Positions 29,114-36,458 of a stretch of DNA of 37,640 nt are shown piece by piece. Position 1 is the stretch's first letter; each line of letters opens with the position of its first letter. Position numbers and translations under genes: made by a program. This DNA is from Tropicimonas isoalkanivorans (lineage in GTDB: Bacteria; Pseudomonadota; Alphaproteobacteria; Rhodobacterales; Rhodobacteraceae), in the NCBI RefSeq assembly GCF_900112335.1, contig NZ_FOLG01000024.1:1-37640 (forward strand). Reading direction: 5' to 3'. Below the pieces are notes generated by a model. The model saw only the letters and a list, made by a program, of their open reading frames with translations. It was not told the DNA's origin and searched no databases.

Positions 29114-30745
29114 TCAAGCGCCACGAGATCGTTCCGGCGCATGACGCTCGTCGACCAGCTTTGCCACCACGCTGTCCTTCAGATCGCTCGCCTGCGCCGG
29201 CATGTAGATGTGACGCACTGAGGCTTCGAGACAGCTTCCCGAAGCAGAGGAAGTGCGGAAGGTGTCCGTCACAATCTTCAGCAGCAGCAGAATCAACGCC
29301 ACGTCGGGCGAGCGCCCGATCGCTTCACGCAGCGCCAGCGTCCGGTGTGCCGTCAACTCGATTACGAGCCGCTCGGGCAGTGGCTTCAGCGCTCCGTCAT
29401 CCTCATCCTCCGGCAGATCGCCGCCAATCGGCTGGCCTCCCGACATGATGACGGTTCCGGCATGAGCGGCACTGTCATAGCCATCGGTGAGATCACGATC
29501 ATCCCCCTGCCCCGCCACCGCAGGATCAGCACCATCCTGGACCGCTGTCACGTCAACCGGCTCATCCTCTGGACGCACATAGCCGCGATAGACGGCCAGC
29601 GCGCCGTAGCGGTCGAGCGTGACGAACGCCCCTGCCCGCCCGATCTCCTCCGCGTCGAAGATCAACGGCCGGGTCTCGATCTTTTCCATCTCCGTTTCCA
29701 ACACGCCAAGCCGCGTGTCGATCCCGTCGGGGATTTCATCCTGACCCGCGTATTCCTCTTCCAGCGCCCGGTATTCGGCGAGCAGCTTGGCATGGGCCGC
29801 GCCTTCGTCATCCGTCATCGGTGCCGGATCACCTGACAGGGACCGCAGGCCGTGGCTGTAGCCGTAGGGCAGGTCAAGCGCGACCTCGATCCACTTCCAG
29901 CCCTCAACGGCAACCGTCTCAGCCTTGGCCTGGAGTTTTTCCGTCACCAGCCGATCGAGCAGGGCAGGGTCCTCGAGCCAGCCACCGTCATCGCCCTGAA
30001 AGAGGTCATGCAACATCGTGCCGCCCGCCGCTTCGTAGGCCTCAACACCCACAAAGACCGCGCGCCGGTCAGACGCCCGGACCGAGGTCTCGGTCAGCAT
30101 GCGCCGGATCTGGAATGGCTCCTTGTTCCAGGATGAATGGATCACATCCCAGACCTGAACCTGACGCGCATGATCGGGGTTCACGGTGAAGGCCATGAGC
30201 TGCTCCAGCGTCATGCCATCCTCGGCATAGACCTCAAGCAGGGCAGGGGCGACGGAAGCGAGTTTCAAGCGCTGCTTCACGATCTGCGGCGTCACGAAGA
30301 AGGCGGCGGCAATCTCTGCATCGCTCTGGCCCTTGTCCCTCAGCGCCACAAACGCGCGGAATTGGTCGAGCGGGTGCAGGGCGACGCGATGCATGCTTTC
30401 TGCAAGGGAATCATCCTCGGCCAGGATGTCGGACGCAGCATCGCGCACGATGCAAGGAATGGGCGGGGTCTTTGCCAAACACTTCTGCTTCACCAGCAGG
30501 GACAATGCTTGGAACCGACGGCCACCGACCGGGATCTCGAACTTGCCGGTCTCGGTGCCGTCGTCAGCCAAGACGGGCCGCACGCTCAGGCTCTGCAACA
30601 GACCGCGGCGGGCGATGTCTTCGGCCAGTTCCTCGACAGACACGCCAGCCTTGATGCGCCGCACGTTGGACTGGCTCAGGACCAGCTTGTCAAAAGGGAT
30701 ATCCCGCGAAGGGGACAGGGTGATTTTCCGGACAGCTTTCGTCAT
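29114..30745 (-). CDS. ParB/Srx-family plasmid protein downstream of repC, C-terminus frameshifted
   Basis: A 543-codon frame with an N-terminal ParB domain: 'FDKLVLSQSNVRR' (18-30), 'LLQSLSVRP' (49-57), 'IPVGGRRFQAL' (71-81), 'LAESMHRVALHPLDQFRAF', and the HTH 'SDAEIAAAFFVTPQIVKQRLKLA'. The plan matches the 660-residue protein at 12869-14851. The start at 30745 has GGAGA upstream; the frame extends to 30889 but that part contains a parS-like palindrome. At ~29140 one extra base seems to shift the frame: the annotated end reads 'HAPERSRGA', while dropping one C gives 'HARNDLVALDDEDHAEG...' with ~50 further acidic residues to TAA at 28984. Confidence 0.85.
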   Translation of the reverse strand: MTKAVRKITLSPSRDIPFDKLVLSQSNVRRIKAGVSVEELAEDIARRGLLQSLSVRPVLADDGTETGKFEIPVGGRRFQALSLLVKQKCLAKTPPIPCIVRDAASDILAEDDSLAESMHRVALHPLDQFRAFVALRDKGQSDAEIAAAFFVTPQIVKQRLKLASVAPALLEVYAEDGMTLEQLMAFTVNPDHARQVQVWDVIHSSWNKEPFQIRRMLTETSVRASDRRAVFVGVEAYEAAGGTMLHDLFQGDDGGWLEDPALLDRLVTEKLQAKAETVAVEGWKWIEVALDLPYGYSHGLRSLSGDPAPMTDDEGAAHAKLLAEYRALEEEYAGQDEIPDGIDTRLGVLETEMEKIETRPLIFDAEEIGRAGAFVTLDRYGALAVYRGYVRPEDEPVDVTAVQDGADPAVAGQGDDRDLTDGYDSAAHAGTVIMSGGQPIGGDLPEDEDDGALKPLPERLVIELTAHRTLALREAIGRSPDVALILLLLKIVTDTFRTSSASGSCLEASVRHIYMPAQASDLKDSVVAKLVDERHAPERSRGA

Positions 30746-30854
30746 CAGATCTTCTCCACGACGGGCGCCGGAAGCCACTCTCCCGATCTCATTTCCCGTC
30801 ACCCTCAAACCAACACTCCTTTCCCTCTCGATGATCGTATGGTTGCCAAGAGGC

Positions 30855-30874
30855 GACTTAACAGCTGTTAAGTC
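30855..30874. promoter_or_regulatory. Candidate parS palindrome 1
   Basis: GACTTAACAGCTGTTAAGTC is a perfect 20-bp palindrome between repC and the downstream ParB-like gene. A second copy of its 16-bp core overlaps the repC stop, 46 bp away centre to centre. RepB proteins of repABC plasmids bind such 14-16-bp palindromes as the centromere-like site, often just beside the cassette. Confidence 0.75.
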
Positions 30875-30902
30875 ATGCCAACTGAGCACCGCGGCGTTGA
30901 AA

Positions 30903-30918
30903 CTTAACAGCTGTTAAG
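30903..30918. promoter_or_regulatory. Candidate parS palindrome 2, overlapping the repC stop codon
   Basis: CTTAACAGCTGTTAAG is a perfect 16-bp palindrome identical to the core of the site at 30855-30874. The repC TAA (minus strand, 30916-30914) lies inside it. Two close copies strengthen the reading as RepB-binding partition sites. Confidence 0.72.
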
Positions 30919-32137
30919 CCGCACTTCGCCGACCGATCAAAGCCATGACCATCGGACCGCAAGAGAATTCGCCCGCCGCGGCCTTGGACGTCAGCGCCCG
31001 CAAGTATCCACCCGGTGATCTGATGTCAGAGAATCGTTCCAGCATGGCCACGACGACGATCGAGGCTTGCTCTGGTCCCATGCAGCGTTGCGCTTCTTCC
31101 CACGCGGAAACACTGATCCCCATGGCCGGCCTTACATGACAAGCCGCGTCGAAAAGTTGGTGCCAGTGTCGAATGTCGCCCTGATAGAAAGTCTTGAGCG
31201 AGGGACAGCCGGCGATTACCAGGTGGAGTGGGATTTTCGGCACCCGCCTCGTGTCAGACTCTTCAAGGTCAGCCACGGGCTCACCCGTATCATCATCAGG
31301 CGCGCGTCCCGCCGCCCCGCCTTTTTCTAAGGCAGGTTCAAGATCTATAGATTCTTTATTTGAATTATGATGGTGACGCTCACATTGGGCATCATTGGTG
31401 TTCATTTCTTCTGTTTCAGGACCGTCAATCACATTACGCGCCTGGTCAAGAAGGGTCTCCAGTTCAGTCCGAAATGCCGACAGATCCTCAAGCGAGAGTT
31501 TGCGGCGAAGAGCGCGGGCGGTGAGGGCTGCCTTGTCGCGGAGCTGGTCCCATAGGCCAAGCCCGGGCTGGATCTCCTCGCCGAACTCCGCCAGAGCGGC
31601 CAAGTCGCGACGCATAAGGCTCACTACCTCCCTCAGTCGCCGCACACGGTCCTCGGCCTCACGCACAGCCTCTGCAGCCCGTGCAATTTCCTCGGCCCGG
31701 CAATAGAGCGGGGAGAGATCAAAGCCGAAGGCCACCCGATCTTCGCCACGCTTGCGCACATACCGCTTCCCATTGGGGCTATCGCGCCGCATGAGCAAGC
31801 GTGCCTCTACCAACCGGGCGAGGTGACGGCGCATCGTCGAGCAAGGCATGCCGTTCAGCCGCTCGCAGATCGCCTTGTTGGATGGGAAGACGACCATTTC
31901 GGTGTTCCCGCCAAGCGCATCGTCCGGAAAAAAGCTGAGAAGTCCCTGAAGAACGGTCAGATCGCGCTCGGAAACCCCGAAGGCGGCCTGTGCCTTGGAC
32001 AGCTCACGGAGGAGCTCCCACTTGTTGACGGGCTTGCCGGGAACAGACGCCTCAGGACGCTCGACCACGCGCAGATGGGCGTGCGAGATCGGCCGCATAA
32101 ACGGCGAAATCGGTGTGTAATCCATGATGTCATTCAC
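30914..32137 (-). CDS. repC: RepC replication initiator
   Basis: A 407-residue RepC. The N-terminal winged-helix region reads 'VNKWELLRELSKAQAAFGVSERDLTVLQGLLSFFPDDAL' and 'FPSNKAICERLNGMPCSTMRRHLARLVEARLLMRRDSPNGKRYVRKR', followed by a long helical section with coiled-coil character (residues ~150-190) and the C-terminal block 'PGGYLRALTSKAAAGEFSCGPMVMAL', all as in repABC plasmids. RepC starts replication at an origin usually inside its own gene. The start is uncertain: GTG 32137 or ATG 32125 ('MDYTPISPF'), neither with a good ribosome-binding site, which fits control by the antisense RNA in the leader. The 3' end overlaps a parS-like palindrome. Confidence 0.9.
   Translation of the reverse strand: MNDIMDYTPISPFMRPISHAHLRVVERPEASVPGKPVNKWELLRELSKAQAAFGVSERDLTVLQGLLSFFPDDALGGNTEMVVFPSNKAICERLNGMPCSTMRRHLARLVEARLLMRRDSPNGKRYVRKRGEDRVAFGFDLSPLYCRAEEIARAAEAVREAEDRVRRLREVVSLMRRDLAALAEFGEEIQPGLGLWDQLRDKAALTARALRRKLSLEDLSAFRTELETLLDQARNVIDGPETEEMNTNDAQCERHHHNSNKESIDLEPALEKGGAAGRAPDDDTGEPVADLEESDTRRVPKIPLHLVIAGCPSLKTFYQGDIRHWHQLFDAACHVRPAMGISVSAWEEAQRCMGPEQASIVVVAMLERFSDIRSPGGYLRALTSKAAAGEFSCGPMVMALIGRRSAA
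31320..31400. other. AT-rich segment inside repC, candidate replication origin
   Basis: Within an otherwise GC-rich gene, about 31330-31380 is markedly AT-rich (for example TTCTTTATTTGAATTATGAT) and encodes a poorly conserved-looking linker 'NDAQCERHHHNSNKESID'. In repABC plasmids the origin lies inside repC in an AT-rich stretch, so this is the best candidate in the window. Confidence 0.4.
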
Positions 32138-32175
32138 GAAGGCAAAATTTCCCTGGCCCGCGAATCGCTTTGCGC

Positions 32176-32204
32176 TTGCGGGAAAGGGGCCAGATCGCTA
32201 CATT
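32176..32204 (+). promoter_or_regulatory. Promoter of the antisense ctRNA
   Basis: TTGCGG (32176-32181) and TACATT (32199-32204) are separated by 17 bases and drive transcription opposite to repABC, ending at the terminator 85-95 bases on. Position and direction fit the ctRNA promoter of repABC plasmids. Confidence 0.55.
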
Positions 32205-32209
32205 CAGAG

Positions 32210-32299
32210 GTGCGAAAACTGAAGTTTTGTAGCGGGCTGGTCCCGTGCGAAACCTAAGAAAGGTCTCGTGAAGCTTGCTTCTCGGGGCCTTTTTCTTTT
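32210..32299 (+). ncRNA. Antisense countertranscribed RNA of the repABC cassette
   Basis: The 201-base gap between repB and repC has, on the strand opposite to repABC, a promoter followed by a hairpin AAAAC-TGAA-GTTTT (32215-32228) and a strong terminator: AGGTCTCGTGAAG (32261-32273) pairs with CTTCTCGGGGCCT (32278-32290) with G-U pairs and one mismatch, then TTTTCTTTT. This is where repABC plasmids encode the small ctRNA that represses repC and defines incompatibility. Ends are predicted from promoter and terminator; length ~90 nt. Confidence 0.75.
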
Positions 32300-32338
32300 C
32301 TGCCTGTCTCGTGCCTCCTTTTTGATTGTTGCTCTTCC

Positions 32339-33271
32339 TCAGTCTTCCGAACGCTTCCAGCGCTCGTGAAGCTCGGTGATCAGCTGCGGGGCGTTGCCCT
32401 CAAGCCAGCTGACAAAATCGCTCTCCTCGGCCTTCAACTCGAGCTTGAGTTGCTTTCCACGACGTCCGATCGTGACAGTGGCGGCACCGACCCCCGGAAT
32501 CACCGTGCCGGGCCGCCCGCGAGGGCGAGACGAGGATGTGGTCTGTTCGGGCTTCCCTGCAGCAGAGAGGACGGCCAAAAATGCATGATCGGATTTCTCG
32601 TCAATACCGCCTTGGTAGGATGTCTTGGCCTCACCCGCCAAAGCTGCAAGCAGTTCGCGATCGGCATCCGTAGCCCCCAGCAACTTCTTGAGCTCTTCCC
32701 ACCTGGGCCGACCAATGCCCGGAGCGGCACCGATGGCGAGGACCAAGTCCTCCCCAACGGTGCGGACCACGCTTAACAGCTGCGACACTCCTGCCTCGGT
32801 CAGATTGAGAACCTCGGCGACACCCTTGTTAGTGCGTTCGGATGCGCTCAGATGGTCACCGTCGAGCAAGGCTGCGGCAACAAGCGCTCGTTCGATGAAG
32901 CTTAGATCCCGCCGCTCCTGGTTCTCTAACAGCTGATCACGAAGTGCCTGATCGCCCTCCATCTCTGTGACAATGGCGCGGACCTTGATCCCAAGTTCTC
33001 TGCAAGCTTCCAGTCGACGACGGCCATAGATCAGGCTGTAGCGATCACCATCAAGCGGCCGGACGAGGATTGGTACTCGCTGTCCGTTCTTGGAAATTGA
33101 CGCCTTGAGGCCCGCAGTCTCAATCTGCAGCCTGTCATCGAGCCGACCTGTGGTTTCGATTTGGTCAGGCTCGATTTCGAAAACGCCGCCGCGCAGCCTG
33201 CGCCCTTCAAGAGCGTCGGGCGCGTTGCGCAGGGTCTGCAGTGGCAGTCCCAGTTTAGGCTTTCTTGCCAT
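32339..33271 (-). CDS. repB: RepB partition protein (ParB family)
   Basis: A 310-residue ParB-type protein. The ParB N-terminal domain has 'GLKASISKNGQRVPILVRP' (54-72), 'YSLIYGRRRLEACRELG' (78-94) and 'LLENQERRDLSFIERAL', followed by the HTH 'NKGVAEVLNLTEAGVSQLLSVV' and a C-terminal dimer/RepB region ('RGRPGTVIPGVGAATVTIGRRGKQLKLELK'). RepB binds parS sites and, with RepA, segregates the plasmid; the two palindromes at 30855-30918 are the likely targets. Its ATG lies inside the 3' end of repA (17-base overlap), so translation is coupled. Confidence 0.93.
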   Translation of the reverse strand: MARKPKLGLPLQTLRNAPDALEGRRLRGGVFEIEPDQIETTGRLDDRLQIETAGLKASISKNGQRVPILVRPLDGDRYSLIYGRRRLEACRELGIKVRAIVTEMEGDQALRDQLLENQERRDLSFIERALVAAALLDGDHLSASERTNKGVAEVLNLTEAGVSQLLSVVRTVGEDLVLAIGAAPGIGRPRWEELKKLLGATDADRELLAALAGEAKTSYQGGIDEKSDHAFLAVLSAAGKPEQTTSSSRPRGRPGTVIPGVGAATVTIGRRGKQLKLELKAEESDFVSWLEGNAPQLITELHERWKRSED

Positions 33272-34448
33272 TGCGTCCCCACGTGTTCTGGATGATCGCC
33301 GCGATCTCGTCGTTGACGGCGTTCATGGATTCGATTGCACGATCGAAAGTCTGACGCGTGAAGTCCTTCTTGTCGGCCTCGTAGAGCGTCTGCTTCGTCA
33401 GCCCTGCATCAGAGATCGCAGTAGACTCAACCATGTGGTTGGTCAGGACTGACCTGCCGAACAGACCCCGGATGAAAGCAATGACCTCGGTCTGCGGGGC
33501 ATCACCCACCTTGTAGCGGGTCGGCAGAAAGCGCAGCCAGTCGAAGCGAAGGTTTGCGCCAGCATCCCGGATGACGCCAAGCAGATCAGCGGTCATGCGC
33601 AAAAACTGCGACATGGACATCAGATCGAGCATTTGGGGGTGAACGGTAACAAGCACCCCTGAAGATGCTGAAAGGGCGGACATGGTTAAAAAACCAAGCT
33701 GCGGCGGACAGTCGATGACGACGACGTCATAGTCCGCTTCGACACTGTCGAGCGCGTCGCGCACACGGGCAAAGAATGCGCGGGCGCCGCCACGCTGAAT
33801 GGCTGCCGGTGTCTCATGTTCGAATTCCATGAGCTCGAGGTTCCCGGGAATCAGGTCAAGACCACGGATGTAGGTCTTGCGGATCACGTCCGAGATCGGG
33901 ACCGGTTCATCGTAGCGAACCGCATCATACAGCGTGCCACCCTCCATCAGGTCCAGCTCAGGCTGGATGCCATGCAGCGCGGAAAGGGATGCCTGGGGGT
34001 CCAGATCGATCGCAAGGACACGATATCCCTTGAGAGCCAAGCGCTGTGCAAGGTGAGCGGATGTTGTCGTTTTCCCGGACCCGCCTTTGAAGTTCACAAC
34101 AGAAACAATCTGAAGCTCGTCATCGGCACGACGCCCCGGAACGTAGGTTCCAGGCTTCTTCGCGTTTGCCTCAAGAGCGTGGCGAATCTCCCAGATATCA
34201 TCGAGGGTATATCGCCGGTGGCTGCCCGCAGTGGTTTCGACGTCAGCGATCTTTCCTTCTCGATGAAGCTTGCGAAGGTAGGTATGATCGACGCCAAGCA
34301 ACTCGGCCGCCTCGCCGCTGGTCAGGCTGCGCATGACTTTTTTGGCGTCGGGAGGGAAGTGGGCAGCACGTTGCGCATGAAGATTGGACGCAAGAAGCTC
34401 TGCGTAGTGCCCGATGGCAATGTCCAGGTCCTGCTCAGCTTCGCTCAT
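33255..34448 (-). CDS. repA: RepA partition ATPase (ParA family)
   Basis: A 397-residue ParA-type ATPase. Residues 41-90 form an HTH resembling MerR-type domains ('LTSGEAAELLGVDHTYLRKLHREGKI', 'HRRYTLDDIWEIRHAL') used for autorepression. The ATPase core has the deviant Walker A 'KGGSGKTTTS' (121-130), 'RVLAIDLDPQASLSAL' and 'YDVVVIDCPPQLGFLTMSAL'. It drives RepB-parS complexes apart and represses the operon. It is the first gene of repABC; direct repeats lie 19-45 bases upstream of its start. The start at 34448 is preceded by GAGGCAGAG, only a moderate ribosome-binding site. Confidence 0.93.
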   Translation of the reverse strand: MSEAEQDLDIAIGHYAELLASNLHAQRAAHFPPDAKKVMRSLTSGEAAELLGVDHTYLRKLHREGKIADVETTAGSHRRYTLDDIWEIRHALEANAKKPGTYVPGRRADDELQIVSVVNFKGGSGKTTTSAHLAQRLALKGYRVLAIDLDPQASLSALHGIQPELDLMEGGTLYDAVRYDEPVPISDVIRKTYIRGLDLIPGNLELMEFEHETPAAIQRGGARAFFARVRDALDSVEADYDVVVIDCPPQLGFLTMSALSASSGVLVTVHPQMLDLMSMSQFLRMTADLLGVIRDAGANLRFDWLRFLPTRYKVGDAPQTEVIAFIRGLFGRSVLTNHMVESTAISDAGLTKQTLYEADKKDFTRQTFDRAIESMNAVNDEIAAIIQNTWGRNGKKA

Positions 34449-34466
34449 CTCTGCCTCGATTCGTGG

Positions 34467-34492
34467 GCGCGTTTTTTATGTGATCGCGCGTT
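34467..34492 (-). promoter_or_regulatory. Direct repeats upstream of repA, candidate RepA operator
   Basis: Two copies of AACGCGC (minus strand, at 34492-34486 and 34473-34467) are spaced 19 bases apart, roughly two helical turns, in the AT-rich stretch just upstream of repA. RepA of this plasmid type represses its own promoter, and these repeats are the best visible candidate. Confidence 0.35.
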
Positions 34493-34614
34493 ATTTATCG
34501 AGACTATTGCCCGAGCTATCAGATTCGTGCAAGCTCTTTCTAGATTTGGTGTCAGTCGCTGCGTCATGCACAAGAGTAGCTAGGGTTTGCGGCAGGCTTG
34601 TCTTAGGAACCTTT

Positions 34615-34642
34615 CGGATATACATTACAAGACGTATATCCG
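34615..34642 (+). promoter_or_regulatory. Inverted-repeat operator of the vapBC-type pair
   Basis: CGGATATAC (34615-34623) and GTATATCCG (34634-34642) form perfect 9-bp arms around a 10-base spacer, ending 14 bases before the antitoxin start. Placement over the leader/promoter fits autorepression by the antitoxin-toxin complex. Confidence 0.7.
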
Positions 34643-34656
34643 CATGGGAGGTCACG

Positions 34657-34884
34657 ATGCAGGTCGCAAAATGGGGTAACTCGCTGGCCGTCCGTTTGCC
34701 CGCGGAGCTCGTCCGAGAGCTTGGTCTCAAGGAGGGTGATCAGATCGACCTGGTCAAGGACGACGGTCGGGTCAGAGTCCGTCGCCTTGCTCGTGCGGAT
34801 GAGGTACTTACCGGCCTGCGCCGCTTCCGGGGCAAGTTGTCCGCAGCAGAACGTCTGAGCCGCGACGACGCACATGAGCGTTGA
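34657..34884 (+). CDS. vapB: AbrB-type antitoxin (VapB-like)
   Basis: A 75-residue protein starting 'MQVAKWGNSLAVRLPAELVRELGLKEGDQIDLV', the AbrB/MazE-type DNA-binding fold, with a C-terminal tail ('RRFRGKLSAAERLSRDDAHER') of the kind that wraps the toxin. GGGAGG lies about six bases before ATG 34657; the frame continues upstream to 34414 but crosses the operator and is not credible. It overlaps the PIN-toxin gene by 11 bases. Confidence 0.88.
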   Translation: MQVAKWGNSLAVRLPAELVRELGLKEGDQIDLVKDDGRVRVRRLARADEVLTGLRRFRGKLSAAERLSRDDAHER

Positions 34885-35269
34885 GTTCGCGGACACGAAT
34901 GTCGTTCTTTACCTGCTCGACGACGGCCCAAAGGCCGATCGCGCCGAGGTCATCCTGGGGCAGGGGCCCCGGATCAGCGTTCAGGTTCTAAACGAGTCAC
35001 TGGTGAACTGCCGCCGCAAAGCTGGCCTCGGTTGGGAGGAAGCAGCGGCCTTTCTCGAAGGCGTGCGCGCCTTGTGTCCCGTCGAAGATCTCACCGTGCA
35101 GACCCATGACGTCGGCCGCGCTTTGGCGGAACGCTACGGCTTCTCGATCTACGACGCGATGATCGTGGCCAGCGCTTTGGTTGCGGGGTGTACCACGCTG
35201 TGGAGCGAGGACATGCAAGATGGCCTGCTGGTGGAAGGCCAGCTTCGCATCGTCAACCCCTTTGCATGA
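34874..35269 (+). CDS. vapC: PIN-domain toxin (VapC-like ribonuclease)
   Basis: A 131-residue PIN-domain protein with the acidic active-site residues in place: D7 ('FADTNV'), E41 ('LNESLV'), D94 ('YDAMIVASA') and D113 ('LWSEDM'). VapC toxins cut tRNA or rRNA until bound by VapB. The overlap with the antitoxin gene gives coupled synthesis. Next to repABC this module is likely a plasmid stability system; it is the second such system in the window after PrlF-YhaV. Confidence 0.9.
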   Translation: MSVEFADTNVVLYLLDDGPKADRAEVILGQGPRISVQVLNESLVNCRRKAGLGWEEAAAFLEGVRALCPVEDLTVQTHDVGRALAERYGFSIYDAMIVASALVAGCTTLWSEDMQDGLLVEGQLRIVNPFA

Positions 35270-35298
35270 GCGAACGGCTTCTGTGCCTGAAACTGACC

Positions 35299-35343
35299 AC
35301 AACCTTGTAATCCTTCCCTATAGTGGAGGATTTGCAAGGTTGT
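35299..35343. terminator. Long stem between two convergent genes, possible bidirectional terminator
   Basis: ACAACCTTG (35299-35307) pairs with CAAGGTTGT (35335-35343), and AATCCT pairs with AGGATT inside, leaving a 12-base loop. The structure lies between the VapC stop and the stop of the serine recombinase, which face each other. No U-tract is present, so a recombination or binding site is also possible. Confidence 0.5.
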
Positions 35344-35347
35344 TAGG

Positions 35348-36235
35348 CTACTCAAGCAGCCCCAGCCTCTCCGCCCGCTCCAACAGCATCTTGACTGACG
35401 ACGGCTGCCATCTCGTTCGGCCACGTGGTGTGCGTTCGCGCATTGATTCCAGCCGTTCACAGATCGCCTGGAGCGTAATGCCGGGATCCGCGCCCTTGAT
35501 GGCGGCGACGATGGCGGGCAGGCGGTCGTCGGTTTCGCGGCGGCCGGCGCGGGCCAAAACTGTCTCGGGCAGGAAGCCGTCGCGGACATAGGCCTTCACG
35601 GCGCGCAAGAGACGGCTTTGGGTCCAGCGACGCGCCTCGGGCAAGGGGCCGTTGATGATGCGCACCACGTCTTCCCAGGCCAAGTCAGGGCGCAACCGGC
35701 GCACATGGGGCACCCAATCTTGTGCCGTTTCGTTCAGACGCTCCATGTAGCCGTCCTGTCGCGCTAGCCGCACCTTGCGAAGAGCGGCAGGGTCTTTGGC
35801 CCGCAGTCCAGGGTTTCCGCCCACGCGGCCCTTTGTGCGCGCACTGGCGAGGCCGGCCTTGGTGCGCTCCCGGATCAGGGCGCGCTCGAACTCGGCCGCA
35901 GCGCCCAAGACCTGCAGCGTGAACTTGCCCTGCGGGGATCCAGTGTCGATCGGGTCCTGGATCGAGCGAAAGAACGCACCCCTAGCCTCCAGCCGCTCGA
36001 TCACTTCCAGCAGATGCGACAGAGACCGCGCAAGCCGGTCGATCCTCACGACGACCAGCGTATCGCCACTCTGGATGCGTTCGAGCACACGCCCAAGCAC
36101 CGGCCGCGCGCGATTGCCGCCTGAGGCGTGCTCTTCATAGATTTCGGCGCAACCCGCAGATTTCAGGGCCTGCGACTGGGGCAGGGGGGTTTGATCCTCT
36201 GTGGATACGCGCGCATAGCCTATCAATGGCATCAA
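35348..36235 (-). CDS. Serine recombinase of the resolvase/invertase family
   Basis: A 295-residue recombinase. The catalytic domain shows 'IGYARVSTEDQ' with the nucleophile S11, 'SGDTLVVVRIDRLARSLSHLLEVI' with R64, D66, R67 and R70, and the long helix region 'AEFERALIRERTKAGLASARTKGRVGGNPG'. The C-terminal ~110 residues are longer than in Tn3 resolvases and end in an HTH-like 'GRTRWQPSSVKMLLERAERLGLLE'. It could resolve plasmid multimers or belong to a transposon; no second transposition gene is seen next to it. The start may be either of two adjacent ATGs (36235 or 36232). Confidence 0.9.
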   Translation of the reverse strand: MMPLIGYARVSTEDQTPLPQSQALKSAGCAEIYEEHASGGNRARPVLGRVLERIQSGDTLVVVRIDRLARSLSHLLEVIERLEARGAFFRSIQDPIDTGSPQGKFTLQVLGAAAEFERALIRERTKAGLASARTKGRVGGNPGLRAKDPAALRKVRLARQDGYMERLNETAQDWVPHVRRLRPDLAWEDVVRIINGPLPEARRWTQSRLLRAVKAYVRDGFLPETVLARAGRRETDDRLPAIVAAIKGADPGITLQAICERLESMRERTPRGRTRWQPSSVKMLLERAERLGLLE

Positions 36236-36274
36236 AACAGTCTTTTTGCAGTTTCATATAGCGGCAATAAACGA

Positions 36275-36288
36275 CCGTTTGTAAACGG
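36275..36288. promoter_or_regulatory. Inverted repeat upstream of the recombinase
   Basis: CCGTTT and AAACGG are separated by GT, 40 bases upstream of the recombinase start, in a 223-base gap without genes (36236-36458). It could be the recombinase's own operator or part of a res-type crossover site. No other repeat of the same sequence was found in the gap. Confidence 0.35.
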
Positions 36289-36458
36289 ATGCAAGGGCGC
36301 TCTCTGTGGCGGTGTTTACCGGAATGCCCTTGGTTTCCATACAATGAGCGCGATCAGAGAGCCCACGCCGACCATCGCCCGCGCGTGCTATATAAGGAGC
36401 GCTGGCGCATTCCGACAAAACCCTTGGGTAAAATGCAAAACTCCAGTATTTTGCACAT

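Noticed and set aside
32772-32782. Partial copy of the parS core (CTTAACAGCTG) inside repB
   Set aside because: Only one arm plus three bases match and the bases are explained by coding for 'QLLS' in RepB, so it is probably chance.
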